64,000 nt of DNA from Haematococcus lacustris (Eukaryota; Chlorophyta; Chlorophyceae; Chlamydomonadales; Haematococcaceae): NCBI GenBank assembly GCA_030144725.1, contig JASKMD010000001.1, positions 153,501-217,500 on the forward strand. The letters are read 5' to 3'. The notes beneath the pieces are model-generated. The model was not told the origin of the DNA. It did not search any database and worked only from the letters and a program-made list of their open reading frames with translations. Of the stretch, positions 1-10,126 are shown in pieces; the first letter of the stretch is position 1, and every line of letters starts with the position of its first letter. The position numbers and the translations under genes are program-made.

Positions 1-3000
1 TTGTCTAGTGTGGTCAGGAAGCGGGTGGCTTCTGTGTATATTGGAGCCAGGTAAGCTGTCAGTTGAGCATGGAGCTGTGGGGCACCTGAACTGGGTTGTT
101 GCACGGCAAGGCGGTAGGCTTCCCTGTCGCTGTTGGTGATGGGGGTGGTGAGGATGGTGTGACTGTGCTTTTGGGGTTCGTGTGTGGCTGCTAGGTCTAT
201 GCCCAGTCTGGCAGTGGTAAGTGTGGCGGTAAGTGGTCTGTGGTCGCTGAGGTAAGCGTGCGTGCCGACGTGTGTGCGGTGTTCAGGGCCGTGTCTCGCG
301 TCCCGCGTCAGGATGGCATCGATGCGGCTGTTGCAGTGTGGTTGCTGGTAGGTCCAGTCCCGGTCGCCGGGGTCGGCTTCGGACAGGCGCAGCTGTGTGG
401 CGAACTCCCTTGTCATGTGGTCCTGGATGTATTCGGTGCGTTCGGGGCGGTCTTCTGTTTTCATCGTGGCGTTGATATCTCCCGCGAGGATGAGTGAGCC
501 GGGCAGGTGACCAGTGACAGTCCGTATGTGTTCCTGCATCTTCTTCCTTAGCGGGATCGCGTCGTCGTTGTTCCCCGAGGGCCAGTACGTGGCGACGATA
601 GTGAGCTCTTCACTCTGCCGTTGACGGAGGTTCAGGATGACACATCGTGTGTTAACATTCGCGTCTGTGCACGGCGGCAGCATGGTGGTTTGCATCTGGA
701 TAGCTAGGTCGTGTCTGATACCAATGAGAACTTCGCTGTGCCCTTCATGGCGGTGGACGATATAGTTGGGTATAACCCTCTTCAGCCAGCCAGAGCTAGG
801 GTTGTTGCTCTTGGGTTGGGTCATAGTCTCTGTGAGGATCAGGATGTCCGGGTTTTGTGTGTGCACCAGGTTTAGCACGTCGTTTCTGGATCTACATAGA
901 CCTCTGACATTGAGGGTTGTGAGGGTGATGTGTTGCCGGTTAAGGGTGGGTGGTGGTGGTGGGCTGTGTTGTAGGTTCGTGCCCAGGTCGTTGTCAGGCG
1001 TGGGTTTAGATGTCTCGGCTGTGGTGGAGACTGGCCCCGTGTTGTGGGCCTTAGCGGTGGGTTTGCAAAGATATTTGAACATGAGGGTTTGAGTGTGTGT
1101 GTCGTTACAGTGTCTCTTGGTGACTCGAACGCGCTTTTTGGCAGCGTCGGTGGCGTTGCCGAGGGGTGCAGTGGGTCGATGGGAACTTGGTGGACGGAGA
1201 GTGACCGTAGGTGTGTCCCTGCGCTGTCGCAGCCGGGTGGGCTCGTCGTGGTGAGGGATGCCCTCTGCTGTCGCCCTGCGCTTGCTGTCGGCTGTGTAGC
1301 TGGTCTCAGCGATAGTGGTGGTCGCGTGTAGGGGGGCGGTGGTCTCTCTTTCCACTGTGTGGTCTGTGGTCAGGTCTATCGGGTCCAAGTGATCTCGGAA
1401 GTGTGCTGCTAGGGCTGATGGGTTGGTGGTCTCCAGCGGGTCCGCTATCCAGATCTCCCTCCTAACGAATCTTGTGTGCCTTACGTCGCCCTTGCATATG
1501 GTGAGAATGTTCCCTTGGAGGCTGCCCCATTCCTCGGGTGTGGAGAGTGGTTTGGGCACCCGGTTGAAGGAGTCTAGCTGGTGCCAACCTTGCTCTGTGT
1601 GTTTGATAGCGGTTGCGTGTTGGTAGGATAACAGGATGACAGCATCGTTGTGTGTTGCGCCCGAGCTTGCTATAGCGGCAGTGACCACCTCAGGGGTGAT
1701 GCTCTGGGTGGGTAGGAAGGTTGAGGCTGGGTGCAGGTATGTGCGCATCTCGTGGTGTTTACGGTAAAGGTAGTGGTTTAGTGTGTCGGATGAGAACTTG
1801 CCTTTCTCATGGTAGATGTGGTCTGTTTTGAGGGCTCGGATCGTATACCCTGCTTCTCGTGCTTCTTCAGCCCGGTATTGCAAATTCTCTGCTAGCTGCT
1901 TGCAGTGGTTGATGACTGCGTGGTGGTCTATGGTCTTGTTTCCCATGGCCATGTTGAAGGCATGCACTAAGCAGCATTCTTCGTATTGCCTTTCCATGTA
2001 CGGGTGGACTGGGATACGGGCTGTGACTGTGGGGGGGGTGGGGTCGGCTGCTGTGGTGTTGCGATCGTGGTTGCTTGTGCTTTCTGCATGGCTGATGATG
2101 TGGTGGATGCCCTTTTCTGCGCACAGGCGGATCTGCTCACGTGAGCGGGTGGTGGGCGTGATGACGAAGAGTTGGTGCAATGTCCGCTTAGCAGTAGCAG
2201 GGATGCGCGGGAGGGGCGTTGGTGTACTTTTCATGGAGTCCAGTAGGTGCCATGTGCCATTTATGCATGTCAAAGCCATGCTATGACCTGGCCTTCTGCA
2301 CAACAGCGTGTGTGTGCCGTACTGTGCGGCTAAGTTCTCAAGTTTGTCCGTGGTCCAGTCGTTGGGTTCATTGAGTTGGGCAATGCTTTGCACTGCTAGG
2401 CCGTAGTGGGCATGCAAGTACATCTCGATGACTTCGTCCGAGTAGCCGTCAGCGCCCCTCGCCATCAGCCATGCGCCGCGTTCGGATTGATCCGTTATTT
2501 GTAGGAGCCTATTGTCATAGAAGTTGTCTATGTCTTGCATGGTAACCCATTCATGGCCTGCCGCGTTGTTCAGAGAGTAGGCCTGGCAAGTAGCGCTGTT
2601 AGCGGCCTGTTGAAAGTGGTGTCGAGTTGGACCTGGATTGGCTTCCACGTCCCCAGCAGCGAGCAGAAGCCAGGCTATGTAGGTAGCCCGGGCGACGAGA
2701 GTGGAGATGAGAGTGCTTGTTGTTTGGTCTTGCCTAGTGCATTTAGCTGCCGTCTGGTAGCAGTAGTAGACGTGGAGGGTGTTGTTGAATTGGTGGACCG
2801 TGTAGGGGTGGCTGTTGTTAGCTCCTTGGGTAGAGAGGTGGAATCTATTTGTCAGTTTGCAGAGGGAGCTAGAAGCGGCTAGGGTGCCATCCACCCCTGC
2901 CAGGACGTTGTACCCTATGACACGGACTGTGGCCCTCAAACGGCCTAGGAGTTTCCTATGTTTGTTGAGACAACGTTGGGAGTCCCTGGCCGTGGGCTTT

Positions 3001-6000
3001 TTGGTGTGGCTGAAGTTGGCTCGGGGTGCTGTGAGCATGAACGTGAAGGTGGCAGTGGCAGTAAGTATTAGTATGCTTGTAAGGCAAGTGGTCGTCCCTT
3101 TGAGGGTGGGGATAGTGGGTTGCCGGGTTGTGCCTGTTTTTCCATGTATGGTGTCCGCATGGTGGGGTGGGCCACTCTGTACATTACAGTGTTTGACGCT
3201 CAGGTGCAGGTCTGTTGGGATATGGTACCAGCCGTTACAGGTCTCCCTATGGGCCTGAGGTGCAATGATACGGGTGTGGGAGTCCTCAGCTTGTCTAGTC
3301 CCATGCCTGGCCGTCACTAAGCTGGGCTGGAGGGCTCTCATGTTGATGCTTGTGCTGCTCCTTCCTTGGGTGTGGTCGCTGTCAGCCAGAGCTGTGGAAG
3401 CTGTCCTAGCATACCCCCCACTATCTGCCTTACGTCTTGCTGGCGCCCTGCCCAATCTCCTGTTAGCATGAGCATGCTTGGTCCGCTGCTGCCCATTGGC
3501 GCTTCTCCATGTCCGGCCTGAGCCCATGCAGGCAGCAGTGGTGTGAGGTGCATAGGTGCAAGTGTGCAGGTCCGTGTCCGGTTGGGGGTTTGTGATGGGG
3601 TGGGGATGGGGTGTGTGTTCTATGCAGAGTCCCGTCATATTGGTGTGTGGTAGTGTAGGTGGTTGATGTGCTAGTGGTGCATCTAGTGGGGCAGCAGGTG
3701 GGCCAGTGCCCGTGACGGCAGTAAGGGCATCAGGTGGGGCACCAGGTGGAGCGGTAGGCGGTGCAGTAGGTGGGGCAGCGGGAAGGGGGGGCGGTGGGGC
3801 AGCATGTGGGGAGTAAGGTGGGGAAGCAGGTGGGGCAGTGTGTGGGGCCGGTGGGTGGGCAGTGCGGCTGGCAGCTGCATGGATCAGCGTAATGGTGGTG
3901 GGCCTAGCAACAGCTTGTGCGTGGGCATTGAGGCTGGCTGTGGCAGGCCAAGTGTGTGTGTTGGCAGTGGCTTGTGGGGCATTGCCGTAGTTCAGCGGCC
4001 CCATGGTACTTGCCTGCTCAGGGTTGTTGGTGTGCCTATGGTCCAGGCTTGGGGTTAGTCCTTGTCTGCAGGGGCAAGAACAGAGGGCGGGGGCTTGCAT
4101 CCCAGGCCTGGAGTATGGGTTAGGGACTGATTGAGAGTTAGGGTTGGAGGTTAGTGAGTGAGTGAGGCGGGGCCGTGTCGGCGCTTGGCCATAGCGCTGT
4201 GTCCCATTTTGAGTTGGGGTCTCTCTATTGCTCACCCAGGTGTGCCAAGGGGTCATAATCCTGGTCTTCACCGGAGCCAAGTCCCTCGTCGGCCTTGCGC
4301 TTTGTTGCCTGCGTGGTATGTGGACCATGGTGTGTTGTGAGCCAGGGTGGTGCCGTCGAGGGGCAGTAGTGACGTGATGGCTTTCTGGGGTGGATTGTTT
4401 GCGTTGGATACATTGTGTACGCGGTGTCAAATGTGCATCAATATCTTGCATGGTATATGTCATGGTATATGGCATGGCGTATGTCTTGCATGGCATATGG
4501 CATGGTGCACCGACCTTGTTGGCTTGCAGGGCGGCTGTGAAAGGGTTCACTGGAGCCTCCTCTGGGGAGGCTGGTGCCTGAGGTGGCGGGGCAGGCCGCT
4601 GTGAGCCTGTGGCCTGCAGTGGGCCTTTGCCCTTGTTGGTCCCGGCATGCGAGCCTACTGAGGCGTGGCTGCCGGCCTGTGGGATGAGGGAGGCTGTCAC
4701 TTGTTCAGCGCTGATGCTCTCCAAGCCGTCAAGCAGGTTCTCCAGGCTGTCCTCCTGCTCCTCTGCCGGCATGGCCTCCCGTAGGGGTTTGGCCCCTGCC
4801 CCCAGGTGTGCTGCAAAGGCCTCCACCGCGAGCACTGCCATGGACGCCCTGGCTGTGGTCTTGTCCAGGGGTGGCAGGCTGGTGAGAGTGGGCAGCGGTT
4901 TGCCAAGGGGGTTGAAGTCTGTGGAGAGGGAGGCAATGCCGGCTGCGATGAGGGTGTAGCTGGCTTGAGCAGCCGTGAGTGGGGGGGTGGGGTAATCCGG
5001 GCGTTTGCCCGCAGAGAGCCGCAGAGACATGGTGCCGACAGCAAGGGGCGGAGCGGTAGCTAGGCCCAGGGCGGTGAGGACCATGGAGTGGTTGTCACCC
5101 AGCAGGATCTGTGCCTGGCTGTGCCTGGCTACATGCTCGTCCCTCATCTGCTGTGGGGTGGAGAGGAAGAGCGGCCTGCCTGTGGCACTGCATGCCACGG
5201 CCAGTGGGTCTAGTTTGGCTTCCTGTAGGGGGACGCGCTTGCCTGTGATGTGCTGGAAGTGCACGCTCTGCACCATCCTGTCGACGGTGGTCGCGCATCC
5301 CACCCTGATCGCGTGCTGGCCTGCTGCCCTCAGGGCAGATCCTGATGCTCCCATGCTGCCGCTGCTGCTGCTGCTGCTGCTGTTTGCAGCTTCCATGGCC
5401 TTTCTGACTACTGACTCCAGTCCAATGCGCAGCTGTGCCTCGAAGGCTGTCAGGATAGCCATCATGGTGGCGGGTTGGGTCTTAAAGAGCGGGTCGCTGA
5501 AGCCGTCTACGTTGATCGAGTACGCCTGCGCTGTGGCCTTCGGTGGCAACACCCATAGAAGGGCGTGCCCGGTGCACTCGAAGCACACCGGAAGCGTTAG
5601 AGTGTGGTCTGGCTGTTTGGCGCATGCTTGCGCGACGGCTGGGCTGTTGCTAGTGATGCTGTAGATCTGCTTGCCCTTGTGCATGCATTGCACTGCCATG
5701 GATTCTGCTGATGCAGCTGCAGCGGCTGCCTTGGCCAGGTATCCGCCCCAGCTGTCCTGGCATTCCTGGTCTGGGTTGGGCTGGGTTGGTAGGGGAAGGG
5801 AGGGCAGCCCACCGACCTGTGCTTTGACCGCGTGTGCCCCCAGGATGTGGAGCAGGCTGGTTACCCTCTCCTCTAAGGGGGCTGTCGGCTCTGCTGGGAT
5901 GCCCAGAGCCTCCCACCCCTGCTCCGCAATGATGCTGACGCTGCCCTGGATGCTGTTGTTGTCCTGGGTCAGGCGGCTGTTAGCTCCCTGCACTATGCAG

Positions 6001-8669
6001 GTAGCTTTGCACCCATAGCTGAACCCCCCATTCTCCCAGCGGGTGAGAAAGTCTGCTCTGCTGCCTAGGGCCACCGCCTGCTGGAGCGCTGAGGCATGGC
6101 TGTGTCCTACCCTGGTGGTGCACACCAGGGCTAGGCTGAAGGCTTGAAGTGCTGTCCCAGACTCAGGCTGCACGGTGTACCGGCTGGGGAGGATCTCCTC
6201 CACCTGCAGGGCTGGAGCATGCACGGCTACCATCTCGAGGTACTGGGCTGTGACGCTGTCCACTGGGTTGTGCGGGGGGGTCTGTGGGAGGTAGGTCACC
6301 TCCCCCTTCTTGGCCTGCATGGCATGGGGAACCTCAATCATATTGTGACCCCTTTGCCTGGTCTCTATGTGTGTATGGCGCGGTGGTTGGTGCCTATCTT
6401 GCCGGCGGTCTGCTAGTGGGCACGTGGGTATAGGCCTGATGGTTAGTACCTGGAGGATGTGGCCACCAAGCTTGACCACTATGGGCGCGCCCGGGATGAG
6501 GCTGCTGTCGAGCCCGTTCGTGATGGGCGAGCAGGGCATCACCGGTGGCATCAGCGCCGGTTGCATCACGTCCAGCGTGGAGGGGCGGTCGGGCTGGTCC
6601 GCCGCCGCCGGGGCAGTGAACTTGTCAAACGCGAAGGGGTCGACGGCTGGAGCAGGGCCGATGGGCATCTGGATCTCTTGCATCCCAAGGCCCGGCTTTC
6701 CCACCAGAATCCGTGTCGCCGGGATAGTGCCTACAGGGATGTGTTGTTTCTTCATATCATAACTATCTTCCTCGAGTTCCTCCGTGCCTCCTAGGCGCCG
6801 CCTACCAGCGCTGCGGCTCGCCAAGATCTCGGCTTTGGCTTGTTTAGTGGCCTGCCACAGCTTTCGTGTGGCGTTTTTCTTGGCTGGTGGCACGTAAGCT
6901 ATCATACTCATGTTGGGAGTTCGTGTGTCAGGCTTGTCGCAGTGTGTGGCGCGGGCTCTAACAGTACCAAGCCTGTTAATTTTGAGAAGCACCATGTGTG
7001 TAGAATATTGAGAGTCACTTTCTTTTCCCTTGAAAGAGGCAGGGTCATCAGCATGCGCACGTAGGGGTGGGTCTTCCCCACAACTTTGTGGCGGCTGGCG
7101 GCTGGCGCTTCTATTGTCAGATTGCACCTCAGCGTTTCTGTGAGTGGTTTGCGTCTCTGTGTCGGGCGGTAGGTCATGCTTGGCTGCAGCGGGTAGGGTT
7201 GTTGGCTGGTGGTAGTGCTGGGTGGCATGTCTTATGTTAGTCTGCTCATCCCCATGTGAGGCCTTCATAGATATGACATGGGACTGTTTCTGCACGTCTA
7301 TAGCAGCCAAGATGGGGAGGTGGTTGTGTGGTTGTGTTGCCTGTCTCTTGTTAGCCTTCGCGTCAGCATCTGCGGTGTGTGTTGTCCTGGCTAGCAAGAG
7401 GTGGCCATGCAAAGGTGCATGTCTAGTGGCCGTCTGCGCCTCAGCATGTGTAACTAGCATAGTTGTGTCATGTGTCTGGGTATACCGGGCTGCAGCGGTT
7501 ATTGCTGACAGGTGATGGGAGTGTTGGAGTGCATGTCTATCAGCATGGGTAGCTAGCATGGCTCTGTCGTATGGCTGTTCATGCCAAGTAGCATCAGCTA
7601 AGAATGACAGGTGGTAGTGCGGCTGAGGTGCATGACTATTGGCTGCCTGCGCATCAGCATGTGTTGCTAGCTTGGCTGTGTCATAAGGCTGGTCGTGCCA
7701 GGTTGCCGCAGCTAGGGCTGGCTGGTGGTGGTGCAGCTGAGTAGCATGTCTATGTCCGGCCTGCACATCAGCATCCGCAGTTTGCATAGTAGAGTCAGAT
7801 GTCTTGTTGTGACGGTGTGCAATATTCATAGCTGGCAGGTAGTGGCAGTGCTGAGGTGCATGACTATTGGCTGCCTGCGCATTAGCGTGTGGCGCTAGCT
7901 TGGCTGTGTCATAAGGCTTGTCGTGCCAGGCTGCCGCCGCTAGGGCTGGCTGGTGGTGGTGCAGCTGAGTAGCATGTCTATGTGTGGCCTGCACATCAGC
8001 ATCCGCAGTTTGCATAGTAGAGTCAGATGTCTTGTTGTGACGGTGTGCAACATTCCTGGCTGGCAGGTAGTGGCAGTGCTGAGGTGCATGACTATTGGCT
8101 GCCTGCGCATTAGCATGTGTGGCTAGCTTGGCTGTGTCATAAGGCTTGTCGTGCCAGGCTGCCGCCGCTAGGGCTGGCTGGTGGTGGTGCAGCTGAGTAG
8201 CATGTCTATGTGTGGCCTGCACATCAGCATCCGCAGTTTGCATAGTAGAGTCAGATGTCTTGTTGTGACGATGTGCAACATTCCTGGCTGGCAGGTAGTG
8301 GCAGTGCTGAGGTGCATGACTATTGGCTGCCTGCGCATTAGCATGTGTGGCTAGCTTGGCTGTGTCATAAGGCTTGTCGTGCCAGGCTGCCGCCGCTAGG
8401 GCTGGCTGGTGGTGGTGCAGCTGAGTAGCATGTCTATGTGCGGCCTGCACATCAGCATCCGCAGTTTGCATAGTAGAATCAGATGTCTTGTTGTGACGGT
8501 GTGCAATATTCATAGCTGGCAGGTAGTGGCAGTGCTGAGGTGCATGACTATTGGCTGCCTGCGCATTAGCATGTGGCGCTAGCTTGGCTGTGTCATAAGG
8601 CTTGTCGTGCCAGGCTGCCGCCGCTAGGGCTGGCTGGTGGTGGTGCAGCTGAGTAGCATGTCTATGTGT
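1..8669 (-). CDS. Giant retroelement polyprotein, downstream part (partial, runs off the left edge)
   Basis: The minus-strand frame whose codons begin at positions equal to 2 modulo 3 has no stop from about 8,795 to position 1. I checked every line to about 7,860 and sampled the 228-bp repeats above it. In protein order it carries 76-residue repeats (8,665-7,220), an unassigned middle (about 7,200-4,000), a proline-rich stretch (about 3,900-3,680), a hydrophobic segment near 3,060, a 2A motif at 2,628-2,654, two Josephin-like cysteine-protease domains (about 2,600-1,560) and an EEP endonuclease (about 930-190). EEP followed by RT is the standard order in APE-type LINEs, so an RT is expected beyond the window. 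In-frame ATGs occur at 6,911, 6,905 and 6,755, but the same frame continues upstream of 10,127, so the likely start is 12,059. The whole may be one LINE ORF with an unusually large N-terminal half, or a LINE ORF joined to another gene. The open frame and domains are clear. The element family is inferred. Confidence 0.82.
190..930 (-). other. EEP (APE-type) endonuclease domain of the polyprotein
   Basis: Motifs of the endonuclease/exonuclease/phosphatase fold appear in the correct order. TTLNVRG is near 905-925, ILTETM has its catalytic Glu at 828-830, and VATYWPSGN is near 560-590. GDINA has Asp at 477-479 and Asn at 471-473, NSRIDAIL has Asp at 318-320, and LSDHRPL has Asp 243-245 and His 240-242. 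All catalytic positions of the family are present, so this domain looks active. In LINEs it nicks the target DNA and the freed 3' end primes reverse transcription. The approximately 80 codons left before the window edge look like an EEP-RT linker. Confidence 0.93.
1560..1985 (-). other. Josephin-like cysteine protease domain 2
   Basis: The nucleophile motif CLVHAFNMAMG starts at 1,971-1,973 and follows the pattern C-x5-N-x-A-x-G. A hydrophobic strand and the motif QHATAIKH place the catalytic His at 1,617-1,619, and GWHQLDSF places the acidic residue at 1,572-1,574. Cys to His is 118 residues and His to Asp is 15. Josephin-type deubiquitinases (peptidase C86) have a Cys followed by an LNN-like motif, a His about 105 residues later and an Asn 15 residues after the His. 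The fit is good, but OTU or another papain-fold family cannot be excluded by eye. This domain lies between domain 1 and the endonuclease. Confidence 0.68.
2236..2592 (-). other. Josephin-like cysteine protease domain 1
   Basis: The motif CQAYSLNNAAG starts with Cys at 2,586-2,588. The motif GHSMALTC has its His at 2,283-2,285, and TWHLLDSM has its Asp at 2,238-2,240. Cys to His is 101 residues and His to Asp is 15, the same last spacing as domain 2. C-x4-L-N-N is the hallmark of the Josephin nucleophile region. It begins about 14 residues after the 2A cleavage point, so the protease would sit near the N-terminus of the released downstream protein. Its likely role is peptide or ubiquitin cleavage, inferred from the fold only. 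Some algal LINEs (Dualen type) are known to carry an OTU-like protease, so a protease in a LINE has precedent. Confidence 0.7.
2628..2675 (-). promoter_or_regulatory. 2A ribosome-skipping motif
   Basis: The in-frame peptide AWLLLAAGDVEANPGP matches the 2A consensus D-[VI]-E-x-N-P-G-P, preceded by the usual leucine-rich upstream residues. The skip would fall between Gly (2,631-2,633) and Pro (2,628-2,630). 2A sequences are known in several non-LTR retrotransposons, where they separate the N-terminal protein from the replication part. Here it separates the repeat and proline-rich half from the protease-endonuclease half. Confidence 0.88.
3680..3905 (-). other. Proline/histidine-rich low-complexity segment of the polyprotein
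   Basis: In the polyprotein frame this stretch reads as degenerate Pro, His, Ala and Ser repeats such as APPASPPYSPHAAPPPP. The DNA is a degenerate GGTGGGGCAG-type repeat. It looks like a flexible linker upstream of the 2A motif. Confidence 0.6.
7220..8665 (-). repeat. 228-bp (76-aa) tandem coding repeat, left block
   Basis: The marker GTAGCATGTC recurs at 7,741, 7,969, 8,197, 8,425 and 8,653, exactly 228 bp apart. Each unit encodes a 76-residue repeat with landmarks HATQLHHHQPALAAAAWHD, KLATHADAQAANS, CHYLPAMNVAHRHN and TMQTADADVQA. Below about 7,640 two or three decayed copies remain (QPYDRAMLATHADRHA; TADADAKANKRQATQ). The unit length is a multiple of three, so the frame is kept. The repeat is rich in His, Ala and Gln and matches no family I know. 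Confidence 0.9.
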
Positions 8670-10126
8670 AGTAGTAGTTGTTACACTAAGGAGGTAGGGC
8701 TCGGGTGGATACAAGCCAACCTCCAAAGGTAAAAGACTAAGGAGAGAACAGAGAAAAAGGGAAAGAGAAGGGGAACTACCTAGGAGAGAAAGAACTCAGG
8801 AAGGGAAGGGGAAGGGAGCATAAGGGAGCGGGGGAGAGACCTCGAGAAGCGGAGAAGCCAGAGAAGCGGAGGAGCTAGGGTCGCAAAAGGTTGGAGGGCT
8901 AGAAAGGGCGCCAAAGCTAGGAGGGCCAGAGAGGAGAGGGGAGTGAAACACGTTATGAGGCAGAGGGACTAGGAGGAGTAACCGGGAAAGAGACACTAAG
9001 GGATCCGTCTCGAGTAGAGATGAAGGGATGGGGATGGGGGAGGTTCCAGCCAGGAGGGTTGGGATGGGCTAGGGTGAAGTCTTGTAGGTGAAGCCAAAAG
9101 GTAGAGATAGCAAGCTGGCTGGCTGTAGAAATGGGGGAAAGGGTGGTAGGAGCGGTCGCTTGAGTGGTGGGGTGATGGGTGAGAGCCCAGAGACGGCGAC
9201 GGCCAAAGTCCATCGCATCAAGGGCAGCCATGCAAACCAGGCTCCAGAGGGGAGGAGGGAAGGTAGGGGTGGGGGGGATGAGGCACCAGAGGGAGGATTG
9301 GTGAACTTGGGTGCCGAGGCTGAGGGAGAGCTGTTGTCTAATGGTAATGGCGATGGGGCAACTCCAGAAGCTATGTTGGCGGCTGTGACGGGGATGGTGA
9401 GAGGGGTCGCAAGGGCAAGACCAGGGAGTGATGCGGCTTCCAGGGATGGCATTGATGCTCAAGCGCCAAAGGGTCTCTTTAAGGAGGTTGGAACAAGGAA
9501 CCTTCCAGGCTTTGTTAAGGTTGGTAGTGAAAGCTTGAAGGGCTAGCGCTCGAGTGGTGGGTGGGTGAGGTGTGGATAGTGCTTGGGTGATGTAAGAGAG
9601 GTGGGCCTGCTTGCGGGCGGAGGTGATGTGGGGTGTGAGCATGGAGGTGAAGACCCTCACAGGGGTCCCTATGAGGGTGGGGAAGACCCGAGGGGTAGAG
9701 GTGGTGGGTGAGGACCAAGAGAGGGAGGTAAGGTGTTGGAGGGGGACTGGTGTAACTGGGAGGGGTTGGTTGGGAGAGGTAGCGGGAAGGGATAAAGGGC
9801 CGAGGGCTTGGAGGGCTTGGCAAATGAGGGTAATGATGCCTTGGGGGAGGAGGTGGGGTTGGTGGAGTGAAGGGAGCCCTATGATGCCTCGAGTAATGTC
9901 AGGGACGGTGGCTTGGGTAGAGAGAAGGAGGGTATGAGCAGGGTGGAGAGAGGGACAGGCGTGGGTGAGGAGGGTGGCTGCTAGGGGGATCCATGAAGGG
10001 GATGATGGAGAGGGAGTTGGGGGTGTTGGTGAAGGGGGGAGGGTGGAAGGCTGGGTAGGGTGGGAGGGGCTGTCCCGGGAGGGGCCAGGTGGTCGGCTGG
10101 AGGAGAGAAGGGGGGTGAGAAAGCCG
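8670..10126 (-). mobile_element. 5'-truncated LINE inserted in the 76-aa repeat array
   Basis: The inserted DNA is flanked by GTGT at 8,666-8,669 and 10,127-10,130. Removing it restores the repeat sequence ctatgtgtggcctg. On the minus strand it encodes a LINE C-terminal region. It is open from 9,660 to 8,953, with KETLWRLSINAIPG followed by a zinc-binding segment, PCDPSHHPRH then HSFWSCPIA, typical of algal L1-type elements. Upstream, 10,126-9,660 is proline-rich and broken into several frames. The 3' end (8,670-8,690) is a short ACT/AAC-rich tail rather than poly(A). The copy has no RT or endonuclease and is dead on arrival. Insert plus one target copy is 1,461 bp, a multiple of three, so host codons on both sides stay in register. 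Confidence 0.8.
8953..9660 (-). pseudogene. LINE C-terminal domain with zf-RVT-like motif (fragment)
   Basis: The open frame encodes VRVFTSML, an alpha-helical segment ending in KETLWRLSINAIPG, then a Cys/His cluster (CPCDP, then HSRQH, then FWSCP) and ALDAMDFGRRR. This is the region that follows the RT in many algal LINEs and probably binds nucleic acid. It lies inside the truncated LINE. The residues around the cluster deviate from the usual C-x2-C spacing, so binding may be lost. Confidence 0.6.

Noticed and set aside
240..5664. Plus-strand frames of 60-219 codons over the left 6 kb
   Set aside because: Shadows of the minus-strand polyprotein, which has consistent domains and an uninterrupted frame.
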